Of a stretch of 36,059 nt of DNA, positions 16,169 through 24,306 are shown in pieces (position 1 is the first letter of the stretch; the number at the start of each line of letters is the position of its first letter). The DNA comes from Beijerinckiaceae bacterium (GTDB lineage Bacteria; Pseudomonadota; Alphaproteobacteria; Rhizobiales; Beijerinckiaceae), in contig JAIELD010000075.1 in assembly GCA_019753285.1 (NCBI GenBank), positions 1 to 36,059 of the forward strand, given 5' to 3'. The translations under genes were made by a program, and so were the position numbers. The notes beneath the pieces were generated by a model that worked only from the letters and a program-made list of their open reading frames with translations, was not told the origin of the DNA and made no database searches.

Positions 16169-17305
16169 TCACCGGAAGCCGGCCTCTCCGCTCGTCATCG
16201 CGCAGAGCCAGTCGACAACATCGCTCAAAGCTTCCGTCTGGCTTCGTCCGTTGCCCTTGGCGCTCGTATAGATCGAAATCTGCCGGTCGGCGCTTGTCCC
16301 TCGGTCGAGAATGTCGCGCAGATCGTAAAGTTCGTCGGCGCAGTCGAGCGCCTCCATGTCGGGCGTGATGAGAGCGAGCACCCGGTCCAGGCTCTCGCTG
16401 ACGCTGACGAGGCGCTGCTCCTTCTCGTCGATGAAGGAGCCGTGGATGCCATACCGTTGGGCGCGCCACTTGTTTTCGGCGATGATGGCCCGATTGGCAG
16501 CGGTGAGCCTGGCGTTGACATGCGGGTTGAGATCGAGATGCCGTACGATGCAGCGAAAGAGCAGGGCGATCCGCACGCCGTCGCTGACATGGGTGCAACT
16601 GTCGGCGACGCGCAATTCGAGGGTCGGGCTGTCGAGCGAGGGCCTGATCACCCACCAGACATAGCTCGAATCCGCGATAGCCCGCGTCTCCACCATCGTG
16701 TCGATGAAAGCGCGGTAGTCGGCGTCGTCGATGAAAAGTTCCGGCAGTCCCGTGCGCGGAAGCTCCTCATAGGCAGCAAGGCGGTAGCCCATGAGGCCGG
16801 TGCGCTTCGCCTGCCAGAACGGCGACGAGGTCGAAAGGGCAAGGAGCAGCGGGATGAACGGCATCGCGCGCACCATCAGATCGCTGCGCCGTTCGGGATG
16901 GGGCGTCTCGACATGGACGTGCATGCCGCACACCATGTTTCGCGCGCCGAGCATCTGGAGATCATGCCGCACCCGGTCATAGCGCGGCGTCTCCGTCTGA
17001 CGCTGTTTGGTCCAGCTCGCCAGCGGATGCGTGCCGCTTGCAAACATCGTCAGCCCATGATCGCCGGCGATGCGCGAGATGCCAATGCGGTAAGCTGAGA
17101 GACGCGCCCGGGCCTCCTCGAGCGTGCTGCACGACGGTGTCGCCACCTCGATCTGTGATTGCAGAAACTCAGGCCCGAAAACGCCGGGAAAGGCCGCTTC
17201 GCACGCTTCGACAAAGTGGCGCGGGATGGTGCGGCACGCATCCCTCGTGACCGTATTCGAGAGAAAATACTCCTCTTCTATGGCGAAGCGATAAGCATTC
17301 GTCAT
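16169..17305 (-). CDS. ybdK: YbdK-type carboxylate-amine ligase (GCS2 family)
   Basis: A 378-residue member of the glutamate-cysteine ligase type 2 family (YbdK is 372 residues). It shows the opening AIEEEYFLSN at residues 8-17, the LQSQIEVATPSC strand near 48-59, the catalytic-core GMHVHVETPHPERR at 127-140, and the LDSPTLELRVADSC block in the second half. E. coli YbdK forms gamma-glutamylcysteine only weakly, and its physiological substrate is unclear, so this is best called a carboxylate-amine ligase of unknown substrate. GGAG lies about nine bases upstream of the ATG. The 180 bases before it are markedly AT-rich and contain a hairpin with a T-run. With the adjacent methyltransferase it forms a block between rsmE and gshA. 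Confidence 0.88.
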   Translation of the reverse strand: MTNAYRFAIEEEYFLSNTVTRDACRTIPRHFVEACEAAFPGVFGPEFLQSQIEVATPSCSTLEEARARLSAYRIGISRIAGDHGLTMFASGTHPLASWTKQRQTETPRYDRVRHDLQMLGARNMVCGMHVHVETPHPERRSDLMVRAMPFIPLLLALSTSSPFWQAKRTGLMGYRLAAYEELPRTGLPELFIDDADYRAFIDTMVETRAIADSSYVWWVIRPSLDSPTLELRVADSCTHVSDGVRIALLFRCIVRHLDLNPHVNARLTAANRAIIAENKWRAQRYGIHGSFIDEKEQRLVSVSESLDRVLALITPDMEALDCADELYDLRDILDRGTSADRQISIYTSAKGNGRSQTEALSDVVDWLCAMTSGEAGFR

Positions 17306-17325
17306 TTTTGAAGCTCCAGAATGTT

Positions 17326-17364
17326 AAAAAAACAGTATAAATCTAACTAAACTAAGATTTATAC
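17326..17364 (-). terminator. AT-rich hairpin with T-run just upstream of ybdK
   Basis: On the minus strand a perfect 10-bp stem (GTATAAATCT paired with AGATTTATAC, ten-base loop) is followed after TG by seven T. Form and direction fit an intrinsic terminator, though the stem has only two G-C pairs and would be weak. It sits in a 180-bp AT-rich spacer after rsmE and only 20 bases before the ybdK start. It could end rsmE transcripts, act as a leader attenuator for ybdK, or be an operator. The sequence alone does not decide. Confidence 0.45.
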
Positions 17365-17483
17365 ATGAAATATACAGTAAAATTTGGTACGTTACGCTAA
17401 TACCAAGCCAAAAAAAGGCAAAAATGGGGCAGGTAATTTGAAAAACGACAAGTGCCTGTTTTGAATCGATTTTAAAAATTTTC

Positions 17484-18269
17484 TCATACGTCCCGTGCGG
17501 GTATCCAGTCGCCGAGCACCGCCTGCACGAGGGCGAGAGCTGCGACCGCCGCCGTATCCGCCCGCAGGATGCGCGGTCCGAGCGCGAGGCGGACCGTCCG
17601 CCCGAGCGACATGAGCGCCTGCCGCTCGGCTTCGTCGAAGCCGCCTTCCGGGCCAATCAGAACACAGATGGGCGAGATGGCGGCAAGGCTCGCCGCAGCG
17701 GTCTGCAAGGCGACGACAGGATTTTCGACATCCGCGCGCTCATCGCAGAAGACCAGCAAGCCGCGGCCCTCTGCCTCCAGCGCGCGCCAGCGCTCGACGA
17801 AGACGCGCAACTTCTGCTCCTCGTCGAGTTCGGGAATCGAAAGGACGCCGCATTGCTCGGCGGCCTCGACCGCATTAGCGCGCATCCTCTGGCCGTTGAG
17901 CCGGGACATCTGCGTGCGGTTCGTCAGCACCGGCGTGATGCGCGAGGCGCCCATTTCGACGCCTTTCTGGATCACGTAGTCGAGCCGTGCGGATTTGAGT
18001 GGCGCAAAGGCGTACCACAGCGCACCCTGGGCCGTTTGCGGTCGCGTCCGCCCGATCACACCAAGCGAGCAGTCCTTTCGCGTCGCCTCGATGATTTTCG
18101 CCTGCCATTCGCCATCCCTGCCGTTGAAGACAAGGAGTTGATCGCCGGTCCTGAGCCGCAGCACGTTGAGAAGGTAATGGCTCTGATCGCGGGCGAGCGG
18201 AACCTCGACATTATCGGCAAGCGCGCTTTCGACGAAAAGCCGCTGTGAGCAAAAATCGTAACTTGGCAC
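17484..18269 (-). CDS. rsmE: 16S rRNA (uracil1498-N3)-methyltransferase
   Basis: A 261-residue SPOUT-class methyltransferase that methylates N3 of U1498 in 16S rRNA in the assembled small subunit. The N-terminal PUA-like part begins PSYDFCSQRLFVESAL. The SPOUT part shows LKSARLDYVIQKGVEMGASR, then IGPEGGFDEAE near 195 and LGPRILRADTAAVAAL near 220-235, the knot that binds SAM. I chose GTG 18269 because TTTGGAGG lies eight to nine bases upstream and the family normally starts with this segment. A longer ATG reading from 18359 would add 30 unrelated residues. It is divergent from the secreted-protein gene at 18426. Confidence 0.94.
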   Translation of the reverse strand: MPSYDFCSQRLFVESALADNVEVPLARDQSHYLLNVLRLRTGDQLLVFNGRDGEWQAKIIEATRKDCSLGVIGRTRPQTAQGALWYAFAPLKSARLDYVIQKGVEMGASRITPVLTNRTQMSRLNGQRMRANAVEAAEQCGVLSIPELDEEQKLRVFVERWRALEAEGRGLLVFCDERADVENPVVALQTAAASLAAISPICVLIGPEGGFDEAERQALMSLGRTVRLALGPRILRADTAAVAALALVQAVLGDWIPARDV

Positions 18270-18425
18270 GCCCGCAGCCTCCAAAACTCCGCTTCGACGC
18301 TCTTTACAGCGCCGCTTTACAAAAAATAGCCTTGATTTTAGAGAACTCTTCGTCAACACCTATCCGCTTTCCAATGCATTACGCACGCGCGTCCCCCCGA
18401 CGCGTCGAAGTTGCTGGAGACAGAC

Positions 18426-18923
18426 ATGATCGGACGAGCCATTTTGACTGCCGGAAGCACGTTCTCCCGTCCTCGCGCCTCCTGTCCTCGCGCCTCCCTT
18501 GTCGCGCTCGCTTTTGCGATGCTGGCGTTCGGTGCGTCGAGCGCCTCGGCGATGCCCGAAAGCTGCAATGAATTCCCGAAGATCGTGGCGCCGCGGCTCG
18601 CGCTGATCGAAAAGCTGAACAACTTCAAGAAGAAGAAGCCGACCGCCATCGAGGCGTGCAAGACGATGACGAGCCTCATTGCCGCCGACAAGAAGATCAT
18701 GGACTGGATGGTCGCCAACAAGGACTGGTGCCAGGTGCCGGACGAACAGCTGACCCAGTTGAAGCAGGCGAACGAGCAGTCGAACGAATTCCGCGGCAAG
18801 GCCTGCGCAGCCGCAGCCAATCAGGCCAAGCAGATCGAGCAGTTGAAGCGCGCGCAGGCGCAGGGCGGCGGCGGTCAGCCGCTGCCGGGGGCCGGCGTCA
18901 AGCTGCCGCAGGGCGCGCTCTGA
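18426..18923 (+). CDS. Conserved secreted helical protein of unknown function
   Basis: A 165-residue protein that I do not recognise by family name. Residues 1-42 look like a long signal peptide with a hydrophobic core LVALAFAMLAFGASSASA and an Ala-X-Ala cleavage site. The mature part is polar and probably alpha-helical (KLNNFKKKKPTAIEACKTM, then MDWMVANKDWCQVPDEQL and a Gln/Lys-rich helix). It ends in a Gly/Pro-rich tail. Its cysteines (SCNEF, EACKT, DWCQ, KACAA) could form two disulfides. A 15-base tandem duplication (18469-18498) inside the signal-peptide region repeats PRASC/PRASL in frame. GGAGA lies five to six bases before the ATG. It precedes ubiA by 73 bases. Confidence 0.75.
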   Translation: MIGRAILTAGSTFSRPRASCPRASLVALAFAMLAFGASSASAMPESCNEFPKIVAPRLALIEKLNNFKKKKPTAIEACKTMTSLIAADKKIMDWMVANKDWCQVPDEQLTQLKQANEQSNEFRGKACAAAANQAKQIEQLKRAQAQGGGGQPLPGAGVKLPQGAL

Positions 18924-18996
18924 GTTCGGCCTGCCGCCCCATGCGCTCCGGTGCCGCCGCGAACCTTCGTAAAGCCTGTACTAAGATTTCCACGCG

Positions 18997-19953
18997 ATGA
19001 GCGCCGATAAGGCGAATGCGTTGGCCTCCGCGCTGCCCGACGCCGCCCCGCGCAATTTTGTCGAGCGTTTCCTTCCGATCGGCCTTCACCCCTATGCGCA
19101 GCTTGCGCGTTGGGATCGCCCGATCGGCTGGTGGCTGCTGCTGCTGCCCTGCTGGTGGTCGACGGCGCTTGCAGGGCAGGCGGCTTCCCGCCCGCCAGAT
19201 GTCGTCAACCTTGTCCTGTTCTGGATCGGCGCGGTCGCGATGCGCGGGGCGGGCTCGACCTGGAACGACATTCTCGACCGCGATCTCGATGCGAAGGTCG
19301 CCCGCACCCGCGGCAGGCCGCTGCCGTCAGGAGCCGTGACACTGTTCCAGGCCTCGGCCTTCCTGGCGCTGCAACTGCTCGCCGGTCTGTTCGTGCTTCT
19401 CTGCTTCAACCTGTTTTCGATCGCGCTCGGGTTCGCGGCCATGGTGCCGGTGCTCGTCTATCCGCTGATGAAGCGCGTCACGAACCATCCGCAGGTCGTG
19501 CTGGGGCTCGCCTTCTCCTGGGGCGCACTGATGGGCTGGGCCGTCTCGTTCGGCAGCCTCTCGGCCCCGCCATTGCTGCTCTACGCCGCAGCGATTTTGT
19601 GGACGGTCGGTTACGATACGATTTACGCGCTCCAGGACATCGAGGACGACGCGATCGTCGGGATCGGTTCCACGGCGCGGGCCTATGGCGACAGGGCCGC
19701 CTGGTTCGTCGGTTGCTGCTATGCCGGCGCTGTTCTGCTGACCGGCCTTTCGCTCGGCGTCAACCAATCGGGCATCGTCTCGTTCGGCACGCTCGCCGTC
19801 TACGCCGCGCATCTTTGCTGGCAGGTTGCCGGCCTGCGGCTCGATCAGCCAATGGTGGCGCTCCGCTTTTTCCGCTCCAATCGTGATGCGGGTTTGATCC
19901 TGTTTGCGGGGCTTTCGCTGGATGCGGTGCTGCGCTGGCTGGCGCTGCACTGA
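18997..19953 (+). CDS. ubiA: 4-hydroxybenzoate polyprenyltransferase UbiA
   Basis: A 318-residue integral membrane prenyltransferase that attaches the polyprenyl chain to 4-hydroxybenzoate in ubiquinone synthesis. The first aspartate motif is NDILDRDLD (Asn90-Asp98) and the second is YDTIYALQDIEDD (Asp207-Asp218); these bind the magnesium-diphosphate of the prenyl donor. Seven to nine hydrophobic segments are visible. RWDRPIGWWLLLLPCWWS near residue 38 and ARTRGRPLPSG near 102 are typical of UbiA. It is convergent with the DUF6101 gene with no gap. No alteration is seen. Confidence 0.95.
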   Translation: MSADKANALASALPDAAPRNFVERFLPIGLHPYAQLARWDRPIGWWLLLLPCWWSTALAGQAASRPPDVVNLVLFWIGAVAMRGAGSTWNDILDRDLDAKVARTRGRPLPSGAVTLFQASAFLALQLLAGLFVLLCFNLFSIALGFAAMVPVLVYPLMKRVTNHPQVVLGLAFSWGALMGWAVSFGSLSAPPLLLYAAAILWTVGYDTIYALQDIEDDAIVGIGSTARAYGDRAAWFVGCCYAGAVLLTGLSLGVNQSGIVSFGTLAVYAAHLCWQVAGLRLDQPMVALRFFRSNRDAGLILFAGLSLDAVLRWLALH

Positions 19954-20460
19954 TCAGAAGCGCGGGCTTGGCCCGATGCTGCGCACGGGATGAACGGTCG
20001 CCATCAGGCAAGGCTGGCCTTCCCTGCGTCGAGCAAGAAAGCGCGGCCGGCGGCCTGAGAGCGCTGAGCCGTGCCGCCGCTGGCGAAGGCCGGCGGGCTC
20101 CTCGGTCGCACATTGCAGCGTGCCGTCGCTGCCAAGAATGAAGAGCGGCAGGCACAACCGCGCGCCGAGGTTGCGCCAGTCGGCGATGACCTGCTCATCG
20201 GTGTCGTGCACGGCGATGAGGCGCGAACAGCCAACGTCGTTATGGCCGAGTATGATCTCGAAATAGCGCATCGGGCCGCGCTCCACCGCCCGCAGCACCA
20301 CGCCGTAAAAGCCCGATAGCGGAAACGGCGCGGGTTCGTTGTCATTGCCGCGCTCGTCGTCGACAAGCGGTTGAGGCGCATGCGCGGCGAGATGCGCATC
20401 GCCTGCGTCAGCGGCGGCGATGCGGTCTGCTTCGAGATGCGATCTGGCTTTTCGTGCCAT
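19954..20460 (-). CDS. DUF6101 family protein
   Basis: A 168-residue cytosolic protein resembling DUF6101, a family of unknown function that in Hyphomicrobiales is often next to ubiA. The central part has FPLSGFYGVVLRAVE, FEIILGHNDVGCSRLIAVHD, then QVIADWRNLGARLCLPLFIL. The C-terminus is a basic Arg-rich tail (RQRRHGSALSGRRPRFLARR). The stop immediately follows that of convergent ubiA. I chose ATG 20460 for the AGGA about eight bases upstream; a reading from 20502 adds 14 residues. The family assignment is from memory and moderately sure. Confidence 0.72.
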   Translation of the reverse strand: MARKARSHLEADRIAAADAGDAHLAAHAPQPLVDDERGNDNEPAPFPLSGFYGVVLRAVERGPMRYFEIILGHNDVGCSRLIAVHDTDEQVIADWRNLGARLCLPLFILGSDGTLQCATEEPAGLRQRRHGSALSGRRPRFLARRREGQPCLMATVHPVRSIGPSPRF

Positions 20461-20595
20461 GGAAGTCGTCCTGCGGTGCTCTTGCAGCAATAGGAAAGTC
20501 AAAACGCTGGCGAAGGCTTAAACACCGTGGTTAAGATTTCGCAGGGTTGCTCGCCGCCCGCCAATCCGGAATTCGTGCTTCACAGAGGGTTACTG

Positions 20596-21033
20596 ATGCC
20601 GATCTTTTTGAACGAGAACGGACAAGGTCTCGTTGGCTTTACCAGCGCGTCGTCCTGGGCGGCGAGCTACATGGCCATCCTGATGGTCATGGCTGTCGTT
20701 CTTGCCGGCAATGTCGCCCGCCAGCGCAAGCCCAAACGCATCGGCATCGGCGATGGAGGCGACCACACGCTGCTGCGTTCGATGCGGGTTCACGGCAATT
20801 TCGTCGAGAACGTGCCGTTCGCGCTGGCCGCGCTCGTCATGCTGCCGCTGCTCGGCGCGCCTGTCTGGGCGGTCCATGTCGTCGGCGTTTCCATCGTGCT
20901 CGGCCGCATCCTGCATGCAATCGGCCTCAACGGTTCGGCCGGAGCGAGCGCCGGCCGTGTCTCCGGCATGATCCTCACCTGGCTGAGCCTTCTGTTTTCG
21001 GCGGCGCTGCTCCTCTGGCTGGCCTGGCGATGA
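20596..21033 (+). CDS. MAPEG family membrane protein
   Basis: A 145-residue inner-membrane protein with about four transmembrane segments, of the MAPEG superfamily (membrane-associated proteins in eicosanoid and glutathione metabolism). The hallmark is the loop DHTLLRSMRVHGNFVENVPF, close to the RxxxNxxE-type glutathione-binding motif of the family. It is followed by ALAALVMLPLLGAPVW and GRILHAIGLNGSAG. Bacterial members may use glutathione, but the substrate is unknown. ATG 20596 is preferred with GAGGG upstream; an earlier start at 20527 adds a non-conserved 23 residues. Its stop overlaps the start of the following phosphatase gene in ATGA, so they are probably co-translated. Confidence 0.85.
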   Translation: MPIFLNENGQGLVGFTSASSWAASYMAILMVMAVVLAGNVARQRKPKRIGIGDGGDHTLLRSMRVHGNFVENVPFALAALVMLPLLGAPVWAVHVVGVSIVLGRILHAIGLNGSAGASAGRVSGMILTWLSLLFSAALLLWLAWR

Positions 21034-21839
21034 GCAACGATCATCGCGCCGATCTGGCGCGACTTGAGGAGATCACCCGTCGCGCCGGTGCGATCGCGCT
21101 TCAATCGTTTCGGCTGGGCGGGCAGACGAGCGCACGCGTCTATTACAAGAACGGATCGTCACCGGTGACCGACGCCGATCTTGCGACGGACGCTTTCCTG
21201 AAGGACGCCTGCGCCGGTGCCTTTTCCGATTGCGCCTGGTTCTCGGAGGAAACCGCCGATACGCCGTTTCGCCTTTCGGTTCCGCGCCTCGTCATCGCCG
21301 ACCCCATTGACGGCACCCGCGCCTTTGTCTCGGGCGATGCGCGCTGGTGCGTCAGCATCGCGATTGTCGAAGCCGGCCGCCCGGTCGCCGGCTGCGTCTT
21401 CGCGCCGGCTCTCGGCGAATGCTTCACCGCTTCGGCTGGCGGCGGGGCCGCGCATAATGGCGAGCGGCTCGCCCTGCCGTCAAAAACAGAGCTCGCAACA
21501 TCGGACGCGCTCGGGCCCAAGCCCGTGATCGATTGGCTCAACCGCCTTTCGGGCACGCAGTACCGGCAGGCCGCCCGCATCCCGTCGCTCGCCTATCGCC
21601 TCGCCGTCATAGCGCGCGGAGACGCGGCGATCGGGCTTGCCGGTCCTGACAGCCACGACTGGGACATCGCGGCGGCGGACCTCATCCTCAACGAGGCTGG
21701 CGGCCGCCTGCTCGATTTTGCAGGCCGGCAACCAGTTTACAACCGACCTGATCCGGTGCATCCAGCACTCGTCGCGGCGGAGCACGGCCTCGCGCAGTCC
21801 GTGGTCGAATTGATCGAGGCGCACGGCCCGGTGCGCTGA
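21030..21839 (+). CDS. Inositol monophosphatase family protein
   Basis: A 269-residue lithium-sensitive-type phosphatase fold. Metal-binding residues are in SEE (72-74) and DPIDGTRAFVSGD (91-103), and the C-terminal DSHDWDIAAADLILNEAGG supplies the third aspartate. Members hydrolyse inositol phosphate, 3'(2'),5'-bisphosphate nucleotides (CysQ), histidinol phosphate or sugar phosphates. The sequence does not decide between them. In Hyphomicrobiales this form often precedes the DUF4170, DUF374, waaA and lpxK genes, as it does here, hinting at an envelope-linked role, while CysQ-type sulfur metabolism remains possible. The start ATG 21030 overlaps the MAPEG stop. Confidence 0.9.
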   Translation: MSNDHRADLARLEEITRRAGAIALQSFRLGGQTSARVYYKNGSSPVTDADLATDAFLKDACAGAFSDCAWFSEETADTPFRLSVPRLVIADPIDGTRAFVSGDARWCVSIAIVEAGRPVAGCVFAPALGECFTASAGGGAAHNGERLALPSKTELATSDALGPKPVIDWLNRLSGTQYRQAARIPSLAYRLAVIARGDAAIGLAGPDSHDWDIAAADLILNEAGGRLLDFAGRQPVYNRPDPVHPALVAAEHGLAQSVVELIEAHGPVR

Positions 21840-21873
21840 ACGCCCGACATGACCGTTTCGAGGGGGAGCACTG

Positions 21874-22110
21874 ATGTCTGAACAAGCCGGCGGCAAGCAA
21901 CTGCTTCACCTGGTTTTCGGCGGCGAACTCGTCAATCTGGACGGGATCGACTTCCGGGATCTTTCAAAGCTCGACGTCGTCGGCATCTTCCCGGATTACA
22001 AATCCGCCGAGCGCGCCTGGAAGGCCAAGGCGCAATCCACGGTCGACAACGCCCATATGCGCTATTTCGTCGTGCATCTGCACCGGCTGCTCGATCCAGC
22101 GGTTTCGTGA
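21874..22110 (+). CDS. DUF4170 domain-containing protein
   Basis: A 78-residue protein matching the small DUF4170 family of Alphaproteobacteria over its whole length. Landmarks are QLLHLVFGGELVNLDGIDF, FRDLSKLDVVGIFPDY, and DNAHMRYFVVHLHRLLDP. Function unknown. GGGGGAG upstream of the ATG is a strong ribosome binding site. It lies 34 bases after the phosphatase-like gene and 70 bases before the DUF374 acyltransferase, a placement commonly conserved in the order. Confidence 0.9.
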   Translation: MSEQAGGKQLLHLVFGGELVNLDGIDFRDLSKLDVVGIFPDYKSAERAWKAKAQSTVDNAHMRYFVVHLHRLLDPAVS

Positions 22111-22180
22111 ACACGAAATCCGGCTGGCGGCGACGGGTGGTCGGCGCGGCGGCCTTTCCACTAAGTTCGGCGTTCTCCTC

Positions 22181-23002
22181 ATGCTGAAGGCCATCTGGCG
22201 GTCGAGCTGGCTGCAACACTTTCTGGGCAATTTGCTTGCCCAATATCTGATCTTCGTGCGCCGCACGACGGCCTTCGTCGTCGATCGGCCCGAGATTTAT
22301 GACCGCGTCGACCAGAACTGGCCGGTCATCGTGACCATCTGGCATGGCCAGCACCTGATGATGCCCTATTCACGGCGGGAAAAGGACCGCATCAGCGTGC
22401 TCATCTCGAGCCATGGCGACGGCGAACTCAACGCGATCGCCGCCGAAAAGCTCGGCATCGGGCTCATTCGCGGTTCCGGCGCGCAGCGGCCGGACCAGAT
22501 CATGAAGCGCGGCGGCGCGCGGGCGCTGCGCGAGATGCTCAAGGCGTTGAGGGACGGCGTTACGGTCGCCGTCACGGCCGACGTGCCCAAGGTCTCGCGC
22601 GTCGCGAGCTCGGGCATCGTCACCCTGGCGCAGATATCGGGCCGTCCGATCGTGCCGATCGCAATCGTCACCAAGCGCCGGATCGACTTCAAGAGCTGGG
22701 ACAGGGCGAGCATCGGCCTCCCCTTCTTCAATCGCGGCGTCATCGCGCTTGGCGACTGGGTCGAGGTGCCTGCGGACGCCAACGCCGCGCTCCAGGAGGC
22801 GAAGCGCCGGGAGATCGAGGCGGCGCTCGATGCGGTGCACGCCCGCGCCTATGCGTTGCTCGGATCGTCCGATCCGGGTGCGGGCCGACCCAGCGTCGAA
22901 GCAGCGCGCAGAGCCCGTGAAAGCGCAATCGAAAACGAGGATCATCGCCGCGCGGCGCTCAGGCCCGATGGCGCTGCCGGCGGCGGGGGCGCAGCAGGAT
23001 GA
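22181..23002 (+). CDS. DUF374 lysophospholipid acyltransferase-like protein
   Basis: A 273-residue protein of the DUF374 group within the LPLAT acyltransferase superfamily. The conserved start is WPVIVTIWHGQHLMMPYS, where the H of WHGQ stands in the place of the catalytic HX4D histidine. Then come SSHGDGELNAIAAEKLGIGL, IRGSGAQRP and the DGVTVAVTADVPKVSRVASS block. In Epsilonproteobacteria a DUF374 member (LpxJ) adds a secondary acyl chain to lipid A; the neighbouring waaA and lpxK make a similar role plausible here, but this is inference. The last 60 residues are a low-complexity Ala/Gly/Arg tail without acyltransferase features. Its stop overlaps the ATG of waaA in ATGA. Confidence 0.85.
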   Translation: MLKAIWRSSWLQHFLGNLLAQYLIFVRRTTAFVVDRPEIYDRVDQNWPVIVTIWHGQHLMMPYSRREKDRISVLISSHGDGELNAIAAEKLGIGLIRGSGAQRPDQIMKRGGARALREMLKALRDGVTVAVTADVPKVSRVASSGIVTLAQISGRPIVPIAIVTKRRIDFKSWDRASIGLPFFNRGVIALGDWVEVPADANAALQEAKRREIEAALDAVHARAYALLGSSDPGAGRPSVEAARRARESAIENEDHRRAALRPDGAAGGGGAAG

Positions 23003-24306
23003 AGCCGCCCCGCTCGCACCTCCTGTCCGTCTACAAGGCGGCGACGCGGGCGGCGGAGCCGGCCCGGCCGCTGATGCTGCAGCGTCGTCTCAAGGCCGGC
23101 AAGGAACACCGGCTTCGCCTGGGCGAGCGGGCAGGCGAGGCATCAGTGGCGCGGCCGGAGGGCGGCCTCTTCTGGCTGCATGGGGCGAGCGTCGGCGAGT
23201 TCCTCTCGATCTTGCCGCTGGCAAGCGCGCTTGCAGGCACGAGCTTCGGCGTTCTCGTCACGACCGGGACGCTCACCTCGGCCGACCTCGCCGCGGAACG
23301 ACTGCCGGCCGGGGCGGTCCACCAAATGGCTCCCTTCGATTTCCCCAAGGCGGTCAAGCGCTTCTACGATCATTGGCGGCCGGACATGGCGATCTTCGCC
23401 GAATCCGAAATCTGGCCGAATCTGATGAAGGAAGCGCTCGACCAGGCAATTCCCCTCGCCATCGTCAATGGCCGCATGTCGGCGCGCTCGTTCGGCCGTT
23501 GGCGCAGCCTCAGATCGCTTGCCGAGCCCTTGCTTGGCAGGCTCGACCTGTGCCTGACGCAAAGCGAGGAGGATGCCGTGCGCTTCCGTGCGATCGGCGC
23601 GACGCGAGCGCTTTCGGTCGGCAATCTCAAATTCGACGCCGAGCCGCTGCCTTGCTCGCCGGAGGACCTCGGCGACATGCAGTCGATCCTTGGCGATCGC
23701 CCCGTCTGGCTTGCTGCAAGCACCCATGCGGGCGAGGAGGACATTGTCCTTGCCGCCCATCGGCGGCTCGCCTCCCGATCTGACAGACCGCTGACGATCA
23801 TCATTCCACGGCATCCCGAGCGCGGCGGCGAAATTGCGGCGCTCGCGGCGCGCCATGGCTTTCAGGTGCGGCAGCGCAGTCGCGGTGAGCGGCCGGACGC
23901 CGAAAGCGAGGTCTACGTCGCCGATTCGCTCGGCGAACTCGGCCTGTTCTTCCGCCTGTCCCGGATCGCCTTCATCGGCGGATCGCTGGTCGCGCCGGGC
24001 GGGGGCCACAACCCGATCGAAGCAGCCCTGCTGGGCTCTGCCATCCTTCACGGTCCGCACACGCGAAACTTCGCGTCGCTCTATGCGAGCCTTACGGCCG
24101 CAAATGCCGCCATTGGCGTAACGGATGGAGACACCCTCGCCGGAGCGATAGAAAGTCTGCTCGGCGATACGCAAGAGACCGATGCCCTCGCCGAACGGGC
24201 GAGGCGGGAGGTCGAGGCCCACAAGGGCGCGCTCGCCCGCACGCTCGAGCATCTTGCTCCCTATCAGGCCAGCATCCTCGCCCGCGCCGGCGAAAGGCAA
24301 GGCTGA
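22999..24306 (+). CDS. waaA: 3-deoxy-D-manno-octulosonic acid (Kdo) transferase
   Basis: A 435-residue glycosyltransferase that transfers Kdo from CMP-Kdo onto lipid IVA at the inner membrane. Typical features are LFWLHGASVGEFLSILPLA near residue 57, the VLVTTGTLTSADLAAERLP block, the SEIWPNLMKEA motif, and NGRMSARSFGRW. The C-terminal nucleotide-sugar part has RHPERGGEI and FIGGSLVAPGGGHNPIEAAL. It has one likely N-terminal membrane anchor, though weakly hydrophobic. It overlaps the upstream acyltransferase by four bases and shares one base with the lpxK start (TGATG), so the three genes are very probably translated together. Confidence 0.95.
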   Translation: MKPPRSHLLSVYKAATRAAEPARPLMLQRRLKAGKEHRLRLGERAGEASVARPEGGLFWLHGASVGEFLSILPLASALAGTSFGVLVTTGTLTSADLAAERLPAGAVHQMAPFDFPKAVKRFYDHWRPDMAIFAESEIWPNLMKEALDQAIPLAIVNGRMSARSFGRWRSLRSLAEPLLGRLDLCLTQSEEDAVRFRAIGATRALSVGNLKFDAEPLPCSPEDLGDMQSILGDRPVWLAASTHAGEEDIVLAAHRRLASRSDRPLTIIIPRHPERGGEIAALAARHGFQVRQRSRGERPDAESEVYVADSLGELGLFFRLSRIAFIGGSLVAPGGGHNPIEAALLGSAILHGPHTRNFASLYASLTAANAAIGVTDGDTLAGAIESLLGDTQETDALAERARREVEAHKGALARTLEHLAPYQASILARAGERQG

